Shown here one piece after another: positions 1 through 5,387 of a DNA stretch of 5,387 bases. A program made the translations under genes and the position numbers. Source of the DNA: Actinomycetota bacterium (GTDB taxonomy: Bacteria; Cyanobacteriota; Vampirovibrionia; Obscuribacterales; Obscuribacteraceae); the NCBI GenBank assembly GCA_903970355.1, contig CAJCIF010000429.1, positions 1 through 5,387 of the forward strand, given 5' to 3'. Position 1 is the first letter of the stretch; every line of letters begins with the position of its first letter. The notes beneath the pieces were generated by a model. That model searched no databases. It was not told where the DNA came from and saw only the letters and a program-made list of their open reading frames with translations.

Positions 1-13
1 CGTATAAAGATCC

Positions 14-65
14 AAAAAAAAAAGAGGGGAGACACGCCAGGAGACCGAAGGCTGCTGGCGTGTCT
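14..65 (-). terminator. Probable intrinsic terminator after the tRNA-like cluster
   Basis: An 11-bp perfect stem pairs 30-40 with 55-65 around a 14-nt loop. Read on the minus strand it is followed by CCCCTC and then ten consecutive T (the A run at 14-23). The six-nucleotide gap between stem and T run is longer than ideal. On the plus strand only TTT follows, so the minus direction fits better. It lies downstream of the two minus-strand tRNA-like genes and would end their transcript. Confidence 0.6.
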
Positions 66-81
66 TTGGTGGAAGGAAACG

Positions 82-127
82 TGCCGGAGTGCTAGAAAGG
101 GAGGAGCGGATTAGCACGAACCCGGCA
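82..127 (-). other. Two-tier stem-loop with CU-rich loop
   Basis: An outer 6-bp stem (82-87 with 122-127) and an inner 6-bp stem (89-94 with 112-117) are separated by an asymmetric internal loop. They enclose a 17-nt loop at 95-111. On the minus strand the loop contains CTCCTCC, complementary to a strong Shine-Dalgarno site. The element lies between the tRNA-like gene at 163-268 and the probable terminator, so it would be the 3' part of the same transcript. It could be a small RNA, a processing signal, or a remnant of another structured RNA. No known family was recognised. Confidence 0.4.
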
Positions 128-162
128 GGTGGTGGGGCTGTTCGGGGAAAATCAGTGAAAAA

Positions 163-268
163 TGGTCGGGATGGAAGGAGTTGAACCCTCATCTGCGTGA
201 GCAAGTATACGTATGATTTTTGATACATACGCTGCGCACCGCGGCTCTACCAATTGAGCTACACCCCG
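163..268 (-). tRNA. tRNA-like gene with enlarged anticodon region, identity uncertain
   Basis: On the minus strand the acceptor stem CGGGGTG (262-268) pairs with CATCCCG (167-173), with one G-U pair. Discriminator A and encoded CCA (163-165) follow. TA at positions 8-9, a GCTC/GAGC D stem with an AATTGGTA loop, and a 5-bp T arm with loop TTCAACT are all canonical. The segment between D and T arms (191-242) is 52 nt instead of about 22. It folds as TGCG/CGCA (235-238 with 194-197), AGC/GCT (231-233 with 200-202) and a terminal CGTATG/CATACG hairpin (226-231 with 210-215). The 10-nt terminal loop could be forced into a 7-nt loop reading anticodon CAA (Leu) only with a bulged T, so identity is unassigned. 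The gene is 106 nt including CCA. It lies 21 nt downstream of a similar gene. It could be a functional atypical tRNA, a tRNA-like RNA, or a pseudogene. Confidence 0.5.
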
Positions 269-289
269 AAAATTGAAGAACAAATTGCA

Positions 290-383
290 TGGTCAGAACG
301 ATGGGATTCGAACCCATATCTCATCGCAGCCGAAGCGCTACCAACGCTATTCTGCGAAGGCTCTACCGTTAAGCTACGTTCTG
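290..383 (-). tRNA. tRNA-like gene, possible tRNA-Thr(GGU) with elongated anticodon arm
   Basis: On the minus strand CAGAACG (377-383) pairs perfectly with CGTTCTG (294-300), followed by discriminator A and encoded CCA (290-292). TA at positions 8-9, a GCTT/GAGC D arm with an AACGGTA loop, and a T arm ATGGG/CCCAT with loop TTCGAAT are canonical. The D-to-T segment (318-358) is 41 nt, 19 more than class I. It folds into an outer 6-bp stem TCGCAG/CTGCGA (352-357 with 324-329), an internal loop AAT/TCGG, and an inner AGCG/CGCT stem (345-348 with 334-337). The inner stem closes a 7-nt loop TTGGTAG. That loop has U33, GGU at the anticodon (340-342) and a purine at 37, much like ordinary tRNA-Thr(GGU). 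The arm is thus about one helical turn too long. The total length of 94 nt is like a class II tRNA, but no class II variable arm forms separately. Whether it is aminoacylated or used by ribosomes is unknown. Confidence 0.55.
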
Positions 384-428
384 GCCCATTGCAAGGTAAG
401 GTGACGGGACGCGAATCCGTGTGCCGAT

Positions 429-477
429 TGTTCTCCGGAGAACAGTGCCTTAGCCAAGACTGTGTTTTCGAAAACAC
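429..477. promoter_or_regulatory. Pair of perfect 16-bp palindromes, possible operators
   Basis: TGTTCTCCGGAGAACA at 429-444 and GTGTTTTCGAAAACAC at 462-477 are each perfectly self-complementary. Their centres are 33 bp apart, about three helical turns, and both half-sites share TGTT. They lie 46-94 bp upstream of the 5' end of the tRNA-like gene at 290-383, where a promoter or operator for that cluster would sit. I found no convincing -35/-10 pair nearby. As RNA, each could instead form a short hairpin. Confidence 0.35.
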
Positions 478-479
478 GT

Positions 480-780
480 TGGATCCTGGAGCACACGCGG
501 TTTATGATTGGCATCTACAGAAAGATGTCGAAAAAATGCAGTTGCTTCGAAAAGATGATGCCTTGAAGACTGTGATAGTTACCGGATAATTTGAAAAGAG
601 GAATTTACTCAGAGTGGCAATTCTTTCCAGGTTTGATCAACAATCTTGAAAGAACTTGTCACAAGAAGGCTCATAGTCACGATTGGCGTGCATCAGACTG
701 TCTCAAAAATGTTGTAGCAACACTGGCACGCACCGGAAATACTCGCCTGAAGAGAAACTATAAAACCTAGTATGATTTGC
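480..780. other. Intergenic stretch without a supported gene
   Basis: No reading frame here has a ribosome binding site and a plausible protein. A 13-nt dyad TGTTG-TAG-CAACA near 708-722 and flanking GCGTGC/GCACGC repeats are weak structure only. The stretch separates the terminated unit on its right from the tRNA-like cluster on its left. Confidence 0.4.
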
Positions 781-838
781 AAAAAGAGAAGGGCATGGTG
801 GCGCGTGCCAAACGCCACCATTGTTAAAGACCCTTCTC
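781..838 (-). terminator. Strong intrinsic terminator of the small-gene unit
   Basis: Two nested perfect stems are visible: GAGAAGGG/CCCTTCTC (786-793 with 831-838) outside, and ATGGTGGCG/CGCCACCAT (795-803 with 813-821) inside. The inner loop is 9 nt. Read on the minus strand the structure is followed directly by five T (781-785). It begins 6 bp after the stop of the minus-strand gene ending at 844, the expected place for a factor-independent terminator. The nine unpaired bases on one side between the stems are unusual. Confidence 0.85.
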
Positions 839-843
839 AGTCC

Positions 844-1329
844 TCACTTTTCTTTATCAGTGTGACTGGCAATTGTGAATGAACCCAGCGCATCCAGGAC
901 CTTTATGAGAAGGTCTCTCAACTCTGCGATGAGGTTCAGAGAAGAGGGACGCCGTTCCGAAAGCCGGGCAAACAGAATCCGCTCGACTTGCAGTGGGCTT
1001 GCCAGCAACTGATCTCTGGAGAAGACACCAGAGGGCAGACGATGGTAGCCATCAACTTCTGCTGTACCGAGGCATTGCATCCCGGCCAAACGGACGCTTG
1101 CCTCAACCTCATTTTTGGATATCGCTCTTGCAACATCCAACAGAAGCTTGCTGCCATTTTCGATTGCGCTTGTGTGCGCCGCCGGAAGAGTCTCAGCTAC
1201 TTCCGTTACCCAGAGCAACTTGCCGTTTACCAACTGTCCCTTACCCGGTTGAGGAACTAACAGTTGGTCCTCAGCGGCGCAGCAGACAAGCTGATGATTG
1301 GGCAGTTCGTAGATGATTAGAATGTTCAT
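844..1329 (-). CDS. Small protein of unknown function, 161 aa
   Basis: The product is not recognised. It starts MNILIIYELPNH and has a hydrophobic first strand, a mixed middle, and a C-terminal half rich in Leu/Ile/Glu/Arg that is likely helical (around RLSERR and LIAELRDLLIKVLDAL). No signal peptide or transmembrane segment is evident, so it is probably cytoplasmic. An in-frame ATG four codons upstream would give 165 aa. I prefer the start at 1329 because GGAGG (1335-1339) lies 5 nt before it and overlaps the upstream ATG. It is the last gene before a strong terminator. Its upstream neighbour on the same strand ends 155 bp away, so cotranscription is possible but a separate promoter is equally likely. 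The 155-bp leader contains two inverted repeats. Confidence 0.72.
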   Translation of the reverse strand: MNILIIYELPNHQLVCCAAEDQLLVPQPGKGQLVNGKLLWVTEVAETLPAAHTSAIENGSKLLLDVARAISKNEVEASVRLAGMQCLGTAEVDGYHRLPSGVFSRDQLLASPLQVERILFARLSERRPSSLNLIAELRDLLIKVLDALGSFTIASHTDKEK

Positions 1330-1341
1330 ACTAGCCTCCAT

Positions 1342-1370
1342 TTGAGCTTTGCTTTTGGGGCATTGCTCAA
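1342..1370 (-). promoter_or_regulatory. Leader hairpin next to the ribosome binding site
   Basis: TTGAGC at 1342-1347 pairs with GCTCAA at 1365-1370 around a 17-nt loop. In the minus-strand transcript it ends just before the GGAGG site of the 161-aa gene. It could affect ribosome access. The stem is only 6 bp, so it may be chance. Confidence 0.25.
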
Positions 1371-1377
1371 TTTAGAA

Positions 1378-1402
1378 GCACCACTGATACTATCAATGGT
1401 GC
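1378..1402. promoter_or_regulatory. Imperfect dyad between the two small genes
   Basis: GCACCA (1378-1383) pairs with TGGTGC (1397-1402), and after one C/A mismatch TGAT pairs with ATCA around a 3-nt centre. It sits about 50 bp upstream of the start of the 161-aa gene. No T run follows on the minus strand, so a classical terminator is unlikely. An operator or an attenuator for the downstream gene is possible. Confidence 0.35.
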
Positions 1403-1484
1403 TATGGTCAGGCGTCAGAGGATGGATAAATTCACATCCAGAAACGACAACAACGATTTGTTCAATTGATCAGATGCTCGAAAG

Positions 1485-1820
1485 CTAGACACAAACTGAG
1501 CGGAATTCTTCATCCGTTAATTTGCGCCGAACAGCTTTTGCAAGCTCCTGGTCAACGACATCAACAAAGCGATTACGGCAGTAACCGCCAAGAAGTTTGC
1601 GCGGGTGTTCTGTATCCGCAGCAACGACGATTAACATTAAAGCCTCATTTTCTAAGGCTTCGGTTAGAGTGAAACTGATCTCTCGATCAATTGGAATCTT
1701 AGTGCGGTTTTCAGAGGCACGTTGTTTTATCCGAGCGATGAAACGTTCAATAGCCTCTTTCGGAGTTCCCGCGTCCTGATGGAAAGTGGCGTTATTGGTG
1801 AAAATAAGAAACTTGGCCAT
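1485..1820 (-). CDS. Small protein of unknown function, 111 aa
   Basis: The product is not recognised. The start MAKFLIFTNN at 1820 is chosen because GGAGGAG (1823-1829) lies directly upstream. An alternative in-frame start six codons earlier would place this ribosome binding site inside the coding region. The protein has a short N-terminal beta-like segment, a charged helix (KEAIERFIARIKQRASENR), a second strand (ALMLIVVAAD) and a basic/acidic C-terminal helix (VDQELAKAVRRKLTDEEF). This suggests a small soluble alpha/beta protein. There is no signal peptide or membrane segment. It lies upstream of the 161-aa gene on the same strand. The two proteins do not align convincingly by eye, though both are short and begin with a hydrophobic strand. 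Confidence 0.75.
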   Translation of the reverse strand: MAKFLIFTNNATFHQDAGTPKEAIERFIARIKQRASENRTKIPIDREISFTLTEALENEALMLIVVAADTEHPRKLLGGYCRNRFVDVVDQELAKAVRRKLTDEEFRSVCV

Positions 1821-1842
1821 ATCTCCTCCGGACAGCAAAATT

Positions 1843-1881
1843 CGTGCTGGCCACTACAAAGACCATAAAGGCGCCAGCACG
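1843..1881 (-). promoter_or_regulatory. 9-bp inverted repeat in the leader of the 111-aa gene
   Basis: CGTGCTGGC at 1843-1851 pairs perfectly with GCCAGCACG at 1873-1881 around a 21-nt spacer. It lies 13 bp upstream of the GGAGGAG site. If transcribed it forms a GC-rich hairpin in the 5' leader; as DNA it could be a repressor operator. No T run follows on the minus strand. Confidence 0.4.
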
Positions 1882-3893
<2,012 letters not shown>

Positions 3894-5387
3894 TTACTGC
3901 TTGGTGACAGTTTGCGGTCTGGCCGCCTCGGTTAGCGCAGCGAACTCACCTACTGTGTTCTGTATATGTTCTGCATCTAGATGCGCAAATCCCATAATGA
4001 ATTCGTTTGTCGGTGGCTCTTCCAGATAATTATGGTTTGTACTGACAAGCGATACTTTGGCTTGGTTAGCCAGTTTAAGGAGCAACTCTTCGTCAAGGGG
4101 TAGATCGAATCTTACCAAAAGATCTGTGCCGCCTACGCTTTCGCTAATAATTACGCGCTTACCAAAACATTTTGTTAGTGCGTGAATTAGAGCCACACGG
4201 CGCGTTGCATATACATCGCGAGTGCGTTTTATATGCCGTTCTAGATGGCCTTCATTGATAAATTCAGTGAGGGCGCGTTGTTCGAGAAGGGGGAAGTCCC
4301 TTTCAATCAATGACTTCGCTCTTGATACAACCGGCACCAACCGTTTAGGCAGCACCATATAACTGAGGCGCAAAACCGGATAAAGAATCTTCCAAAAAGA
4401 ACATAAGTAAATGACATTGTCGCCTTGATCCAAGCCTTGAATAGCTTGCACAGGTTTACCGGCATAACGAAACTCGTTGTCGTGATCATCTTCAAGAATA
4501 AAGGCACCAGTACGTTGCGCCCATTTCAAAAGTTGTAGCCGACGAGCTGTGGACATAACGGCACCAGTAGGTGCCTGATGTGATGGTGTGACATACACCA
4601 AGCGGATGCCTTCATTAAAGTATTCGAGGTCGTCAACAATAAGTCCCTCGTTATCTACAGGAAGGGGCAGCAAAGCGCTGCCTTGCATCAGGAAACTGCG
4701 CCGAGATCCAGGAAAACCAGGATTTTCAAGAGCAACCAAATCACCCCGATTGAGAAGCAGCCTGCCAATAAGATCCAGCCCTGCTTCCGTTCCGGAGTAG
4801 ATCACAACTTGATCGGGACTGCAGGCAACAGATCGCGATCGTGCCAAGTAAGAGGCGATCGCTTCACGCAAAGGCGGATAACCAAATGGATCGTTCTCGT
4901 ATATGAGCTCTTCACCATCTTCAAAACGCGAACTCTTGTAGAGTGCTTTGCGCCAGGCATTGATCGGCAATTGATCGAAAGTAGGAGCACCGAAATTAAG
5001 CTCGGCAAATAGTTCCACATATGCCGATTCGATGTCGGGAGAATTGAGTACACGAGTGCCAAAATCGGACAAGCGCACTGTGCCCGGCTCCTCGGTTTGT
5101 TTTTTCTGGGAGCGGTATTTTTGTTCCACCAAAAGCTCCAGCGCTAAGTTGGGATTGACGAACGTCCCGCTTCCCGAACTTGTTTGTATATATCCCTGGC
5201 TGACTAGTTCTTCATAGCTTCGGATCACAGTAAATCGCGATACATTAAGCGAATCTGCTAATTCACGTGTAGAAGGCAACTTGTCACCTGGTTTGAGGCG
5301 CCCGCAAAGAATAGCTTCCCGCAGAGCGTCTGAGACCTGTTTGTAAACAGGCAATTTTGTGTCGGTCGGAAGCGAAATGGCTAATTG
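3894..5387 (-). CDS. MocR/GabR-family transcriptional regulator (GntR-aminotransferase fusion), start outside window
   Basis: Residues are numbered from an internal TTG at 5354 read as Met. Residues 1-66 are a GntR-type winged helix (LKPGDKLPSTRELA, NVSRFTVIRSYEELVSQG). After a linker, residues about 100-475 form a fold-type I, PLP-dependent aminotransferase domain. It shows SGTEAGLDL, TPSHQAPTG, EDDHDNEFRY and SFWK with the expected PLP lysine K322, plus LRLSY and GHLERHIKRTRDVYATRR. MocR proteins bind DNA through the N-terminal part and sense PLP or an amino compound with the C-terminal part, usually without full transaminase activity. The frame continues open upstream as LAISLPTDTKLPVYKQ, which matches the usual N-terminus of the family, so the true start is beyond 5387. 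The Tyr expected 31 residues before the lysine, which contacts PLP in GabR, is His291 here. The target is unknown; the lipoprotein gene 41 bp downstream is a candidate. Confidence 0.93.
   Translation of the reverse strand, partial: QLAISLPTDTKLPVYKQVSDALREAILCGRLKPGDKLPSTRELADSLNVSRFTVIRSYEELVSQGYIQTSSGSGTFVNPNLALELLVEQKYRSQKKQTEEPGTVRLSDFGTRVLNSPDIESAYVELFAELNFGAPTFDQLPINAWRKALYKSSRFEDGEELIYENDPFGYPPLREAIASYLARSRSVACSPDQVVIYSGTEAGLDLIGRLLLNRGDLVALENPGFPGSRRSFLMQGSALLPLPVDNEGLIVDDLEYFNEGIRLVYVTPSHQAPTGAVMSTARRLQLLKWAQRTGAFILEDDHDNEFRYAGKPVQAIQGLDQGDNVIYLCSFWKILYPVLRLSYMVLPKRLVPVVSRAKSLIERDFPLLEQRALTEFINEGHLERHIKRTRDVYATRRVALIHALTKCFGKRVIISESVGGTDLLVRFDLPLDEELLLKLANQAKVSLVSTNHNYLEEPPTNEFIMGFAHLDAEHIQNTVGEFAALTEAARPQTVTKQ

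Noticed and set aside
163..383. Group I intron in the tRNA-like genes.
   Set aside because: The extra sequence is only 19 and 30 nt, far too short for a group I or group II intron, and no conserved core is present.
397..477. A third tRNA-like element on the minus strand: T-arm-like 404-420, D-arm-like 447-460.
   Set aside because: The T stem has a mismatch, the acceptor strands do not pair, position 8 is not T, and no CCA follows. At best it is a decayed remnant; the palindromes are a better description of this stretch.
254..589. Plus-strand frame of 111 aa across the left region.
   Set aside because: It runs antisense through one tRNA-like gene and the D arm of the other, has no ribosome binding site, and its protein resembles nothing I know.
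5352..5354. TTG at 5354 as the start codon of the MocR-type regulator.
   Set aside because: The frame stays open to the window edge, and the upstream residues fit the conserved N-terminus of the family, so the true start is outside the window.

Overview
The window looks like bacterial chromosome of roughly balanced base composition. The evidence is strong Shine-Dalgarno sites, two intrinsic terminators, a lipobox signal peptide and a MocR-type regulator. WG-repeat lipoproteins and MocR proteins are widespread, so I cannot name the lineage. All supported genes lie on the minus strand, so the window reads from right to left.

Right end (about 3894-5387): a MocR/GabR-type regulator, a GntR winged helix fused to a fold-type I aminotransferase domain. 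Its reading frame stays open to the window edge, so its start lies outside. After a 41-bp gap holding a 7-bp hairpin comes a lipoprotein (2293-3852). It has eight WG repeats and a long Thr/Gly/Pro/Ala tail, part of it encoded by an 18-bp tandem repeat. The two genes may be cotranscribed.

Middle (844-1881): two small unrecognised genes, each with a strong GGAGG-type ribosome binding site and an inverted repeat in its leader. A strong intrinsic terminator at 781-838 closes this unit. The 1821-2292 gap has no credible gene; it holds a 9-bp leader dyad and a nested imperfect dyad.

Left end (1-480): two tandem tRNA-like genes at 290-383 and 163-268. Both have complete acceptor, D and T arms and an encoded CCA. 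Between the D and T arms they are 19 and 30 nt longer than a standard class I tRNA, and this extra sequence folds into an elongated anticodon arm. The first shows a plausible 7-nt loop with a GGU (Thr) anticodon; the second has no secure anticodon. Downstream are a stem-loop with a CU-rich, anti-Shine-Dalgarno-like loop and then a probable terminator (14-65). Upstream are two perfect 16-bp palindromes 33 bp apart. This cluster is the most unusual part of the window. It could be a decayed tRNA array, unusual functional tRNAs or tRNA-like RNAs; sequence alone cannot decide.

The 480-780 stretch has no gene I can support.
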